Shown in pieces: positions 1-8,948 of a stretch of 64,000 bases of DNA (its first letter is position 1; each line of letters begins with the position of its first letter). The DNA is from Paraburkholderia flava (GTDB lineage: Bacteria; Pseudomonadota; Gammaproteobacteria; Burkholderiales; Burkholderiaceae). Both the position numbers and the translations under genes were made by a program. Below the pieces are notes generated by a model, which worked only from the letters and a program-made list of their open reading frames with translations, was not told the origin of the DNA and searched no databases. Location: NCBI RefSeq assembly GCF_004359985.1, contig NZ_SMRO01000001.1:1364001-1428000 (forward strand). The letters run 5' to 3'.

Positions 1-1373
1 AACACGTTGTCCTGCGACACGCCCGCAGAAATGATCGGCCCTTCGCCGGACCCATAACCTAAGCCGAGCGAAATCGAACCGGTCGGCTTCTCGGTCACCT
101 TGATGTCGACGTCGACTTCATCGGGCGTGCCTTCGACAGGCACTGTCGTCACATCGACGTCGGTGAAGTAACCCAGGCGATTGATCCGGTCTTTCGACAG
201 CGCGAGCCGCGTCGAGTCGAACCACGCGCCCTCGAACTGACGCATCTCGCGGCGCACGACTTCGTCGCGCGTCCGCGTGTTGCCTTCGATGTTCACGCGC
301 CGCACGTACACGCGTTTGCTCGGATCGATTTGCAGCGTCAGCGCGACCTTGTGATGCACCTGATCGATGTCGGGCACCGCGTTCACGGTCGCGAATGCGT
401 AGCCATATTCGCCGAGCTTGTCGACGAGCGCCTTCGTCGCGGCCTTCAGTTTTTCCGCCGAGAAGCGTTCGCCTGCCTTGATCTTGACCAGCTTGTTCAG
501 CTCGGCCTCGCGGTCGAGCAGATTGCCGGCAAGCTTCAGGCTGGAAATCGTGTACGGCTCGCCTTCATGCACCGTCACCGTCAGGTACATGTCCTTCTTG
601 TCCGGCGACAGCGACACCTGCGTGGACTCGAAACTGAACTCGAGATAACCGCGATTCAGATAGTACGAGCGAACGTTTTCGAGGTCGCCGGTGAGCTTGT
701 CCTTCGAATACAGATCGTTCTTCGTGTACCACGAGAACCAGTTCGGCGTGGACAGCTGCATTTCGTCGCGCAGCGTGTCCGTGCTGAACACCGTGTTGCC
801 GATGAAGTTGACCTGACGGATCTTCGCGCTCGGCCCTTCGATTACCGCGAACAGGATCGCGATGCGGTTGCGGTCGATCGGCGTGATGGTCGTCGTGACT
901 TCGGCTGCGTAATAGCCGCGCGTCAGGTACTGGCGTTTCAGCTCCTGCTCCGCGCGATCGACGAGCGCCTTGTCGTAATAGCGTCCTTGCGACAGACCGA
1001 CCGCGGTCAGCGCCTTAGTCAGGTTGTCCTTGTCGAACTCGTGAATGCCGGAAAAATCGATCGTGCCGATCGCCGGTCTTTCCTGCACCTGCACGATGAC
1101 GACATCGCCTTCGGTCGAGATCTTCACGTCGTTGAAGAAGCCCGTCTCATACAGCTTGCGGATCGCTTCGGAGGCCTTGTCGTCGGTGAAGGTATCACCC
1201 TGCTTGATCGGCAGATACGAAAACACCGTCGTCGGTTCGATGCGGCTCAAGCCTTCGATACGGATGTCGCGCACGACAAATGAATCCGCCGCATGCGCGG
1301 ATAGTGCGAACGTGCCTGCGCCCACCAGGGACAGGGCTTTGGCGCAGCGCGCCGAGAGAGTCTGAAACGTCAT
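1..1373 (-). CDS. BamA-family outer-membrane assembly protein, 5' part (runs off left edge)
   Basis: About 457 residues are visible. An N-terminal signal sequence ends near ALSAHA, followed by five POTRA domains and the start of the barrel (GLGYGSGEGP near the edge). Family motifs include YDKALVDRAEQELKRQYL and LSTPNWFSWYTKNDLYSK. BamA receives unfolded barrel proteins in the periplasm and inserts them into the outer membrane. Start taken at ATG 1373; an upstream in-frame TTG is possible. Housekeeping bamA in this group sits in rseP-bamA-skp-lpxD. Here the upstream gene is an unrelated 132-residue hypothetical, so this may be a second copy. The C-terminal barrel lies outside the window, so completeness cannot be judged. 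Confidence 0.9.
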   Translation of the reverse strand, partial: MTFQTLSARCAKALSLVGAGTFALSAHAADSFVVRDIRIEGLSRIEPTTVFSYLPIKQGDTFTDDKASEAIRKLYETGFFNDVKISTEGDVVIVQVQERPAIGTIDFSGIHEFDKDNLTKALTAVGLSQGRYYDKALVDRAEQELKRQYLTRGYYAAEVTTTITPIDRNRIAILFAVIEGPSAKIRQVNFIGNTVFSTDTLRDEMQLSTPNWFSWYTKNDLYSKDKLTGDLENVRSYYLNRGYLEFSFESTQVSLSPDKKDMYLTVTVHEGEPYTISSLKLAGNLLDREAELNKLVKIKAGERFSAEKLKAATKALVDKLGEYGYAFATVNAVPDIDQVHHKVALTLQIDPSKRVYVRRVNIEGNTRTRDEVVRREMRQFEGAWFDSTRLALSKDRINRLGYFTDVDVTTVPVEGTPDEVDVDIKVTEKPTGSISLGLGYGSGEGPIISAGVSQDNV

Positions 1374-1470
1374 GCAGCGCAGTGAGAAAAGTAACGACGC
1401 AAGCACGCGAACGGCAAGCGTTCGCGTGGGCAACGCGGCACGGGCCGCGCGGAATCGGGTGTTCGCGTCG

Positions 1471-1869
1471 CTATTGCATGCGCACGCCCGCTGGTTTGTG
1501 CGGCTTCGCAAGACCGGTGCTCGCCGCGAGCACTTCGGTCAGATGCGTGGCCTGCGTCCGGTCGATGCGAAACGACAATTCCGCGCCGCCAGGCAGACGG
1601 AACGACAGCACGAGATGCCGCGCACTGCGCACGTCGCCGGCGACCTGCCATGCCTCGCACGGCATCGCAAACTTGCGGCTCTGCTGATGATGACGAATCC
1701 GCTCGGACCAGCCGATCGCATTCGCGAGCGCCGCAAGCAGTTCATGCATCACCGAGCAATGCAGCGCGATGCAGTCGGGCTGGTTGCTTTTCAGCATCAG
1801 GTACTGACCGTCCGCGGTGATTTCGAAACCGTTGAGCGAATCGATGGCGAGTGCGACTGGCGATGACAT
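1471..1869 (-). CDS. conserved hypothetical protein, 132 aa
   Basis: I do not recognise the family. Start chosen at ATG 1869, preceded by GGGAG at good spacing; an in-frame start at 1920 would add 17 Arg-rich residues. The protein has no signal peptide or membrane segment. It looks like a small alpha/beta domain with a cysteine pair in DCIALHCSVMHEL and ends LAKPHKPAGVRMQ. It is read in the same direction as the BamA-like gene 97 bp downstream, so the two could share a transcript. No function is proposed. Confidence 0.6.
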   Translation of the reverse strand: MSSPVALAIDSLNGFEITADGQYLMLKSNQPDCIALHCSVMHELLAALANAIGWSERIRHHQQSRKFAMPCEAWQVAGDVRSARHLVLSFRLPGGAELSFRIDRTQATHLTEVLAASTGLAKPHKPAGVRMQ

Positions 1870-2177
1870 AAGGACACTCCCGTTTCGATACCGACGTGCG
1901 AATGTAGGCACTATCCGCACGCGGATGTTTACCTACGGATTACTGATTTTTTCTTTCACCCAGGTGAGGATTTCGTCGTGCATCGGGCACGCATTACGAG
2001 CCCTTACCCGAAGCATCGAAATGGCTTGCAACGGATTGCATCAAGCTGGATTTACCCGCACCAGATGGAAGAATGAATATCTGCCGCACCCCTGAAATGT
2101 CTGCGAACGGGCGCCTAAACTGAGGGGCATGGCGAAGGTTCGATCGATGAACCTGCTGCACACCTGGGAGTAGTTCG

Positions 2178-3116
2178 ATGGACTTTCTGGAACGCGTGAG
2201 AACGGCACCGGCTATCCTCACGGAAGGCGCGATCGTGACGCGCCTTGTCTATGAGTTCGGGTTGTCGGTGCCCGATTCGGCGAGCTTTGTACAACTGTTT
2301 CAGGACGACGGCCGTCGTGCGCTGACAGCCGTCTATAAAAGCTACATGGCCATCGCCGCGCAATACGACATCCCGATGCAGGTCGGCACCGCGACGTGGC
2401 GCGCCCATCCGGATGGCCTGGTCAAGCAGGGCTTCACGGCGCCTGACGATTTGAAGAGAGTGAATGAGGAAGCGGTGGTCTTTCTGCAGGACCTGCGTCG
2501 CTCGCTTCAGCTGGAGGGGATCGTCTATATCGCCGGCGTGATCGGCCCTCGGGTCGACGGCTACGATGCCGCCGGTGCGCCCAGCGCTGACGACGCCCAT
2601 GCGTACCATGCGGCACAGGCCGAGGTCCTCGCCGCGAGTGGCGTCGACGTTCTGTACGCGCCGACCTTCGCGAGCACCGGGGAACTGGTCGGCCTTTCCA
2701 GGGCCTGCGCCGCGACGACGCTGCCTTACGTCCTTGCTCCGGTCATCAACGCTGCCGGTTATTTGCCGGATGGCGTATCGCTTGTAGATGCCGTTGCACG
2801 GATCGACGCGAGCGTGACGCGGCCGCCGCTGCATTTTCAGGTCGGCTGTGTCCATCCGGCTCATTACCTCGATGCGTCGACCCACCCGACATGGCCTGGC
2901 TCAGCGAGAGTGTTGGGCTTGCAGGCCAACGCATCGGCATTGCCGCCCGAGGAGCTGGAGAAAATCTCGCACGTTGCAGGCGATGATCCCGAGGCGTTCG
3001 CCGAACACATGACAACCCTCTATCGGCGTGGGGCCAGGATTCTCGGAGGATGTTGCGGAACAAGCGAAGCTCATCTCCGCGCATTGGCCCGCCGGCTTGC
3101 GGCGGAAACCGTGTAA
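2178..3116 (+). CDS. homocysteine S-methyltransferase family protein
   Basis: A 312-residue single-domain betaine/S-methylmethionine-homocysteine methyltransferase-type TIM barrel. The C-terminal zinc motif GGCCGT is present near residue 292, with the third Cys ligand in HFQVGCVHP near residue 223. The usual N-terminal glycine motif appears as LTEGAIVTRL. The family moves a methyl group from a donor to homocysteine to make methionine in the cytoplasm. GAG-rich sequence precedes ATG 2178. It stands alone, convergent with the MFS gene. The nearby PLP gamma-synthase/lyase (4444-5586) also belongs to sulfur-amino-acid chemistry, but they are not in one operon. The methyl donor cannot be told from sequence. 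Confidence 0.85.
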   Translation: MDFLERVRTAPAILTEGAIVTRLVYEFGLSVPDSASFVQLFQDDGRRALTAVYKSYMAIAAQYDIPMQVGTATWRAHPDGLVKQGFTAPDDLKRVNEEAVVFLQDLRRSLQLEGIVYIAGVIGPRVDGYDAAGAPSADDAHAYHAAQAEVLAASGVDVLYAPTFASTGELVGLSRACAATTLPYVLAPVINAAGYLPDGVSLVDAVARIDASVTRPPLHFQVGCVHPAHYLDASTHPTWPGSARVLGLQANASALPPEELEKISHVAGDDPEAFAEHMTTLYRRGARILGGCCGTSEAHLRALARRLAAETV

Positions 3117-3165
3117 GGCAAGCAGCGTTTGTCCGCGTTGTCGAGTGCGGTATGACGCGGTCCGT

Positions 3166-4431
3166 TCAGCGCCGCGTAACGTCCGAACGCCGCAGAACCG
3201 GCGCGAATCCGATCAGGCCCAGGATGGGACCAGGCAATAGCAGCCAGGCGGCGTCGAGCCCGATGTGCTCGTACAGATGCGTAATCGCCGATATCGACAC
3301 GACGGTGATCGCAAAGCCGATCGAATTCTGGATCGCCAACGCACTGCCGACCAGTTCGCGCGGACAGGCCTGCGCCGACAACGCCGAGAACTGCGGCGAG
3401 TCGGCGATCACCGATGCGCCCCACGCAATCAGCAACGCAAACAGCGCAACGGGCGGCAAAAAACGCCAGCCCAGTGCAACGATCAGACAGCACGCCCCCG
3501 ACATCGCAAGCGCACCGGCCGCGACCTTCGCGCTGCCGATCCGGCGCGACAGCACACCGCCGAACCAGCACGCGGGCGCGCCGATCGCAATGATGCAGAA
3601 CGATAGCCCCGCAATACCTCCCGCGTGAATGCGAGCAGCAAGCGCAGCGCCCGACACGAACAGCGGCACCACCGTCCAGAACGCGTACAGCTCCCACATG
3701 TGGCCAAAGTAACCGAGCGCTGCGCCACGATAGCCGCGATTGCGAAAGGCATCGAGTACGTGAGGCGGCCTGGCGGTGGACGCGGTCAGCTTGCTCGCGG
3801 AACGAGCGTCGACACGTAGATGCGGACCGTCGCCCAGCGCGTAGATCATCAACGCACCTGCCAGCGCCAGAACCGAAGACGCGTCGATGACCCACTGCCA
3901 CGGCAGATCCGCGCCGGCCACCTTCAACGCATGCGGCAACGCGGTGCCGAGCGTCAGCATCGCGACGAGTTGCGCGAGCGCAGGCCCGGTTCTTTCGGGT
4001 GCCCAGCTGACGATCAGCTTCATCCCCACCGGATAGATGCCCGCGAGGGACACGCCGACCAGAAACCTGAACGCCATTCCGCTCGCCACGTCGTGTGCGA
4101 ACCACGCGAAGCATGCATTGAATAACGCACCGAGAATCGCACTGCACACGAAGATCGAGCTCGCGCGAAAACGGTCCGCGAGACCGCCGATCGATATGCC
4201 GAGCGCACCGGCAATGAAGCCAGCCTGCACGGCGCTCGTCAGCCAGCCGATGTCGGCGGCACTCGCATGCCACGCGTGCATCAGGTCACCGGCTGCGCTG
4301 TTCGCGCTGAACCACAGCGACGTGCCGAACAGCTGCGCGAGCGAAATCGTCGCGACGGGTCCGATCCGGTCGATGAGCCACGTGCGCACGCGGCTTACCC
4401 ATCCAGCGATGCGAGGTCGATGTGTCGTCAC
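3166..4431 (-). CDS. MFS transporter
   Basis: 421 residues with about 12 hydrophobic helices. The loop after helix 2 reads GGLADRFRAS, the MFS signature GxLaDrxGrk in weak form, and a second copy is seen as GGVLSRRIGS. Start GTG 4431, 12 bp after the stop of the PLP enzyme gene, so the two are very probably co-transcribed. That linkage suggests import or export of the enzyme's amino-acid substrate or product (inference). No substrate can be named. Confidence 0.85.
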   Translation of the reverse strand: MTTHRPRIAGWVSRVRTWLIDRIGPVATISLAQLFGTSLWFSANSAAGDLMHAWHASAADIGWLTSAVQAGFIAGALGISIGGLADRFRASSIFVCSAILGALFNACFAWFAHDVASGMAFRFLVGVSLAGIYPVGMKLIVSWAPERTGPALAQLVAMLTLGTALPHALKVAGADLPWQWVIDASSVLALAGALMIYALGDGPHLRVDARSASKLTASTARPPHVLDAFRNRGYRGAALGYFGHMWELYAFWTVVPLFVSGAALAARIHAGGIAGLSFCIIAIGAPACWFGGVLSRRIGSAKVAAGALAMSGACCLIVALGWRFLPPVALFALLIAWGASVIADSPQFSALSAQACPRELVGSALAIQNSIGFAITVVSISAITHLYEHIGLDAAWLLLPGPILGLIGFAPVLRRSDVTRR

Positions 4432-4443
4432 AATCGCAGCCTG

Positions 4444-5586
4444 CTACGCGCGCTCCAACGCCTGGGTCAGATCGTCGATCAGGTCGTCGGCATGCTCGAG
4501 GCCGACCGACACGCGCAACAGTCCTTGCGGTGTCTTGCTGTCCGGTCCCTCGATCGATGCGCGATGCTCGATCAGGCTTTCGGTGCCGCCGAGACTCGTC
4601 GCCCGCGCGAAGATCTCCACATTGCCCGCGACCGCCATCGCAGCGTCCTTGCCGCTCGCCACCTCGAACGACAGCATGCCGCCGAAGTCGCTCATCTGCC
4701 GCGCTGCCAGCGCATGGAACGGATCGTCCGGCAGCCCCGGATAGTGAACCACCGACACCTTCGGATGCTCATGCAAGAAGGCCGCAACCTTGCGCGCGTT
4801 CGCGCAATGCGCCTGCATCCGGTACGGCAGGGTCGGCAGGCTGCGCATCAGGAGCCAGCAGTCGAACGGCGACGGCACGCCTCCGCCCAGCAGTTGTGCC
4901 TGGCGAATCTGCGCAAACACGTCATCGTCGTGCAGCGAGATCACAGCACCGCCGAGCACGTCGCTGCGGCCGCCGAGGTACTTGGTGGTCGAGTGCATCA
5001 CCATGTCGCAACCGAGCGTCAGCGGGCGCTGCAGCGCGGGCGACGCGAACGTATTGTCGGCAATCGCGCGGGCGCCCGCGCGATGCGCAAGCTCGGCCAG
5101 TGCGGCAATATCGACGCATTGCAGCAGCGGATTCGACGGCGTTTCGATCCACACGATGCGCGTGGTCGGACGAATCGCTTCCGCGACGTTATCGAGGCGC
5201 GTCATATCGACGAAACTCGTCGCGATCTGCCACTTCGCGAACAGATGCTTCAGGACGTTCGCCGTGCCGTGATAGATATCGGCGGGCGCGATCACATGGT
5301 CGCCCGGCTGCAGTCCCTGCATGATCGCCGTGACCGCTGCCAGCCCCGAACCGAACGCAGCACTGGCCGCGCCCCCTTCGAGCGCGGCCAGTGCCACTTC
5401 GAGGCTGTTGCGATTCGGGTTGCTGTTGCGCGAGTACAGGAAGCCATGCGGATAGCTGCCGTCCGCATCGCGTTCGAACGTGGTAGACAGATGAATCGGC
5501 GCAGTCACCGCGCCCGTCGTGGGATCGACTCCGTGGCCGGCATGAACGGCCAGCGTTTCGAAGCGATAGCTTTTAGATGTTTTCAC
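4444..5586 (-). CDS. PLP-dependent Cys/Met metabolism enzyme (cystathionine gamma-synthase/gamma-lyase type)
   Basis: 380 residues from GTG 5586, chosen because AGGAG sits 7 nt upstream. The reading frame stays open upstream but the extra residues look non-coding. Family marks: FETLAVHAGHGVDPTTGAV at the N-terminus, the tyrosine region YSRNSNPNRNSLE, and the PLP lysine in MHSTTKYLGGRSD. The C-terminal SLGGTESLIEHRAS is typical of the family. These enzymes do gamma- or beta-elimination/replacement on homoserine esters, cystathionine or methionine. Which one applies is not decidable here. First gene of a two-gene unit with the MFS transporter, divergent from the XRE-cupin regulator. Confidence 0.9.
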   Translation of the reverse strand: MKTSKSYRFETLAVHAGHGVDPTTGAVTAPIHLSTTFERDADGSYPHGFLYSRNSNPNRNSLEVALAALEGGAASAAFGSGLAAVTAIMQGLQPGDHVIAPADIYHGTANVLKHLFAKWQIATSFVDMTRLDNVAEAIRPTTRIVWIETPSNPLLQCVDIAALAELAHRAGARAIADNTFASPALQRPLTLGCDMVMHSTTKYLGGRSDVLGGAVISLHDDDVFAQIRQAQLLGGGVPSPFDCWLLMRSLPTLPYRMQAHCANARKVAAFLHEHPKVSVVHYPGLPDDPFHALAARQMSDFGGMLSFEVASGKDAAMAVAGNVEIFARATSLGGTESLIEHRASIEGPDSKTPQGLLRVSVGLEHADDLIDDLTQALERA

Positions 5587-5706
5587 AGCAAGGATCTCCT
5601 GATGAATAATCGCGCCCGGCGCGTCGAGCGCCGATGCGTCGCAAATCGAGTGGCTGGACGGGTGGATTCTCGAAACGGCACGCCGCGCACATTTCAATTT
5701 AAATCT

Positions 5707-5714
5707 ACTATAGT
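5707..5714. promoter_or_regulatory. candidate operator, ACTATAGT palindrome
   Basis: A perfect 8-bp palindrome in an AT-rich stretch of the 236-bp region between the PLP-MFS operon and the XRE-cupin regulator. A divergent regulator controlling its neighbour is the usual arrangement, so this is the best operator candidate by position. An 8-bp palindrome can occur by chance. Confidence 0.35.
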
Positions 5715-5822
5715 GGATGATCGACCAAAAAAGAAGATGCCCTTTTATTTGCAGTATTCCTGTGAAGCCAGCCGGACGCCCGGCGATGCTTTGATATTTG
5801 TCTGACACATCGAGGAGTTCGA

Positions 5823-6380
5823 GTGACAAGCGATCCGACTGACGCCATCGCCGCACGCATCAAGACCGAACGCACGGGACGCGACTGGTCCCTGGCTGAA
5901 CTCGCGGAACGATCCGGCGTGTCGAAGGCGATGATCAGCAAGATCGAACGCAACGAAGCGAGCCCGACGGCCATCGTGCTCGGCAAGCTGTCGGGTGCTT
6001 TCGGACTGAAACTTTCGACCTTGCTCGCCCTGGCTGAGCAGGCCGACCAGCGGATCAGCCGGGCGCAGACACAACCCCTCTGGCAGGATCCGGAAACCGG
6101 CTATACGCGGCGTGTGGTGTCGCCGTTGAACGGCGCAATACTCGAACTGGTGGAAGTCACCTTGCCCGCGGGCGCGCGAGTCGCTTACCCGACGTCGGCT
6201 TTCACGTTCCAGCATCAGCAGATCTGGGTGACCTCGGGGACACTGACGTTCGAGGAAGGCGACATCGCCCATGTACTGAAGAAGGGGGATTGCCTGCAAC
6301 TGGGGCTGCCGGTGCCGTGCGTATTCGCTAACGAGACCAAAGCGATCTGCGTTTATGTGTTGGGTCTGGTGAAGCGATAG
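5823..6380 (+). CDS. XRE-family regulator with C-terminal cupin domain
   Basis: 185 residues from GTG 5823, with GAGGAG upstream. Residues about 10-65 form an XRE helix-turn-helix (WSLAELAERSGVSKAMISKIE). Residues about 105-180 form a cupin barrel (FTFQHQQIWVTSGTLTFEEGD, GDCLQLGLPVPC). This HTH-cupin architecture regulates amino-acid and small-molecule catabolic or export genes, the cupin sensing the ligand. Its divergent position makes the PLP-MFS operon the likely target. Confidence 0.9.
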   Translation: MTSDPTDAIAARIKTERTGRDWSLAELAERSGVSKAMISKIERNEASPTAIVLGKLSGAFGLKLSTLLALAEQADQRISRAQTQPLWQDPETGYTRRVVSPLNGAILELVEVTLPAGARVAYPTSAFTFQHQQIWVTSGTLTFEEGDIAHVLKKGDCLQLGLPVPCVFANETKAICVYVLGLVKR

Positions 6381-6405
6381 GCCGTTGGGAGAAACTGCGC
6401 CCCAT

Positions 6406-6447
6406 AGGTGACACGAATGAGGTGACGCGAATGAGGTGACACGAACG
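6406..6447. repeat. 3 x 14-bp tandem repeat
   Basis: Three contiguous units of AGGTGACRCGAAYG. Units 1 and 2 differ at one base; unit 3 differs from unit 1 at one base near its end. The repeat starts 26 bp after the XRE-cupin stop codon. It may be a slippage product or a set of protein-binding sites. Confidence 0.85.
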
Positions 6448-6573
6448 ACGCGAAAAATGTCGCACGTACTGCCAGGCACTCGCCTCATCCGTCCCTCACA
6501 CTGCGCCGCAGCACGCCGCAGGTGCGCGCTGTCTCCGCGCGACAACATCGAACACCTGTCACGCAACCGACGT

Positions 6574-6603
6574 TTGCCACGCCGACGAAGTGCCTGCTAG
6601 AAT
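6574..6603 (+). promoter_or_regulatory. sigma70-type promoter candidate for the ABC exporter
   Basis: TTGCCA (6574-6579), an 18-bp spacer and TAGAAT (6598-6603). Both boxes match consensus at four or more positions. Transcription would start near 6610, giving a leader of about 300 nt before ATG 6912. Confidence 0.5.
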
Positions 6604-6911
6604 CGCTGCATGGGCGCTCGTCCCATGTTGTTTTTCCGGTAGTTCAAGCAACAAATCCGGCTTCACATCACTTCACTTCAACGTTCAGGGAGGCGTCAGA
6701 TGCACACAGCAACCATGTCGCCCCCATACGCATCCCGACCTTTCCAATAGGTCCCAGTTCGCGCAGGCTCTTCTTTACTGCCCGCGCCGTTTCCAGCTTC
6801 CCGACAGTCCGTTTTTCGTTTCGCCGGCACATGCCGGCCAGCTTCGTCTGTCGGCGTCCACCACTCTCGAAGGGATAGTCGCGCGACGCGCCACGTCGTG
6901 GGCTATGGCAA

Positions 6912-8813
6912 ATGGCTAACAAAAAACTCGATCTTGGCGGCCAGGCGTTCAAGAACGTCCTCGGCTTCACTTTCCTCCACTGGCGTCGCCAACCGGTGCG
7001 CACCGGCGCGATCGCCGCATTCGCACTGCTCGCCGCCGTCGCCGACGTGCTCACGCCGCTGTTCGCCGGGCGGCTCGTCGATGCGCTTGCGTCAGGCGCA
7101 GCGGGCAAGGCACTCGCATGGAAGGCCGCAATCTCGGCATTCTGGACGCTCGCTTCGCTCGGCGTGACCGCTATGCTGCTGCGCCAGTTCATGTTCATGA
7201 ACATCATCCAGCTGACACTGCGAATGATGAGCAGCATCGCCGCGAACGCGTTTCATCGCGTGCAACGCTTCTCTACCGACTGGCACGCGAACAGCTTCGC
7301 CGGCTCCACGGTCCGCAAGATCACGCGCGGCATGTGGGCGCTCGACCTGCTGAACGACACGCTGCTGATCGCACTGCTGCCGTCGGTCGTGATGCTGGTC
7401 GGCGCGACCGTGCTGCTCGGCATTCACTGGCCGGTGATGGGGCTCGTCGTCGGGGTCGGTTCGATCATCTATGTATCGGTGACGATCGCGCTGTCGCTCG
7501 GGTTCGTCGCGCCTGCCGCACGGCTCGGCAATGCGTGGGACACGCGGATGGGCGGCGCGCTCGCGGATGCAGTGAGCTGCAACGCGGTGGTCAAGGCGTT
7601 CGGCGCGGAAACGCGCGAGGAAACGCGGCTCGATCGCGTGATCCGCAAGTGGAGCAAACGCACGCGGCGCACGTGGGTGCGCGGCACGCTGAACGGCGGT
7701 GTGCAGGGCACGATGCTGGTGCTGATGCAGGCAGCCATTCTTGGCGCGGCGCTGACGTTGTGGGCGGCGGACAAGGCAAGCGTCGGCGGCATCACGTTTG
7801 CGCTGACGATGTTCTTCGTGCTGCAGGGCTATCTGCGCGAAGTAGGGATGCATGTACGTAACCTGCAGCGTTCGGTGAACGACATGGAAGAACTCGTCGC
7901 ACTCGAACGCGAGCCGCTCGGCATCGAAGACAAACCAGGCGCACCGGCAATCGCGATCGGTCGCGGCGAGATCCGCTTCGAGCACGTCACGTTCCGCTAC
8001 GACGCGCACGCGAAACCGCTGTACGACGACTTCTCGGTGCGCATCGCGCCGGGCGAGCGGATCGGGCTCGTCGGGCATTCGGGCTCGGGCAAGACGACGT
8101 TCATCAAGCTGATCCAGCGGCTGTACGACATCGACGGCGGTCGCATCACGATCGACGGCCAGAGCATCGCCGATGTGCAGCAGGCGTCGCTGCGCGCGCA
8201 GCTCGCGATCGTCCAGCAGGAGCCGGTGCTGTTCCACCGCTCGCTCGCGGAGAACATCGCGTATGCGCGGCCGGGCGCGTCGCAGGCGGACATCGAGCGG
8301 GCCGCGCGACTCGCGAGCGCGCACGACTTCATCATGTCGCTGCCGCAGGGCTACGACACGCTCGTCGGCGAGCGCGGCGTGAAGCTGTCGGGCGGCGAGC
8401 GGCAGCGTGTCGCGATCGCGCGCGCGTTCCTCGCGGACGCACCGGTGCTGATCCTCGACGAAGCAACGTCGAGCCTCGACAGCGAAAGCGAAGTGCTGAT
8501 CCAGCAGGCGATGGAACGGCTGATGGTCGGCCGTACTACCCTGGTTGTCGCGCACCGGTTGTCGACGGTGCGTGCGCTGGACCGGCTGCTCGTGATGGAT
8601 CGCGGCAGGATCATCGAGGAAGGCAGTCACGACCGGCTGATCCGTATCGATGGCGGTCTGTACCGGCGGCTCTTCGAACGGCAGGCGCTGGAACTGACGA
8701 AGGGGCTCGTCGAGTACGTGCCGCCGCACCTTGAACCGCGCGGCAATGCGGACGACAGCGACGGCGACGCGTCGGACTACGAAGACGATCCGAGTCTGCT
8801 GGCCGGCAAGTAA
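6912..8813 (+). CDS. ABC transporter, fused permease-ATPase (exporter type)
   Basis: 633 residues. Residues about 25-320 form a six-helix ABC exporter membrane domain. Residues about 350-590 form the ATPase: Walker A GHSGSGKTT, signature LSGGERQRVAIARA, Walker B VLILDEATSSLDSESE and switch His in VVAHRLST. The C-terminal tail after residue 600 is acidic (DDSDGDASDYEDD). It should act as a homodimer or half of a heterodimer, pumping a lipid, peptide or drug outward; the substrate is unknown. ATG 6912 has only a weak ribosome site. Bounded downstream by a bidirectional terminator. Confidence 0.92.
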   Translation: MANKKLDLGGQAFKNVLGFTFLHWRRQPVRTGAIAAFALLAAVADVLTPLFAGRLVDALASGAAGKALAWKAAISAFWTLASLGVTAMLLRQFMFMNIIQLTLRMMSSIAANAFHRVQRFSTDWHANSFAGSTVRKITRGMWALDLLNDTLLIALLPSVVMLVGATVLLGIHWPVMGLVVGVGSIIYVSVTIALSLGFVAPAARLGNAWDTRMGGALADAVSCNAVVKAFGAETREETRLDRVIRKWSKRTRRTWVRGTLNGGVQGTMLVLMQAAILGAALTLWAADKASVGGITFALTMFFVLQGYLREVGMHVRNLQRSVNDMEELVALEREPLGIEDKPGAPAIAIGRGEIRFEHVTFRYDAHAKPLYDDFSVRIAPGERIGLVGHSGSGKTTFIKLIQRLYDIDGGRITIDGQSIADVQQASLRAQLAIVQQEPVLFHRSLAENIAYARPGASQADIERAARLASAHDFIMSLPQGYDTLVGERGVKLSGGERQRVAIARAFLADAPVLILDEATSSLDSESEVLIQQAMERLMVGRTTLVVAHRLSTVRALDRLLVMDRGRIIEEGSHDRLIRIDGGLYRRLFERQALELTKGLVEYVPPHLEPRGNADDSDGDASDYEDDPSLLAGK

Positions 8814-8858
8814 CAACGGCATCCACGACAACGCCCGTGCAAACCGGCGAGCGATAAA

Positions 8859-8896
8859 AAAAGGCTGCGCATCCCGACCTGGATGCGCAGCCTTTT
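8859..8896. terminator. bidirectional Rho-independent terminator
   Basis: A perfect stem AAAAGGCTGCGCATCC / GGATGCGCAGCCTTTT with a 6-nt loop. A-runs on the left and T-runs on the right let it end transcription both ways. It sits between the convergent ABC exporter and autotransporter genes. Confidence 0.9.
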
Positions 8897-8948
8897 CTTC
8901 AAACGCCTCCCTGCAACCGCGCGCCACCGACGCGCGTTCAACCCACCC

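Larger units (their letters stand above)
6381..6911. other. 531-bp non-coding region with tandem repeat and promoter
   Basis: Between the XRE-cupin gene and the ABC exporter. It holds a threefold 14-bp repeat (6406-6447) near the left end, a sigma70-like promoter (6574-6603), and then about 300 bp of apparently untranslated leader. I see no convincing small gene and no clear riboswitch fold. Confidence 0.6.

Noticed and set aside
4267-5805. 512-codon plus-strand frame opposite the MFS and PLP genes
   Set aside because: It is antisense to two well-recognised genes and its product is Arg/His-rich without any family motif.
4032-8927. Long minus-strand frame at 7092-8927 opposite the ABC exporter
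   Set aside because: Antisense shadow of a gene with all ABC motifs.
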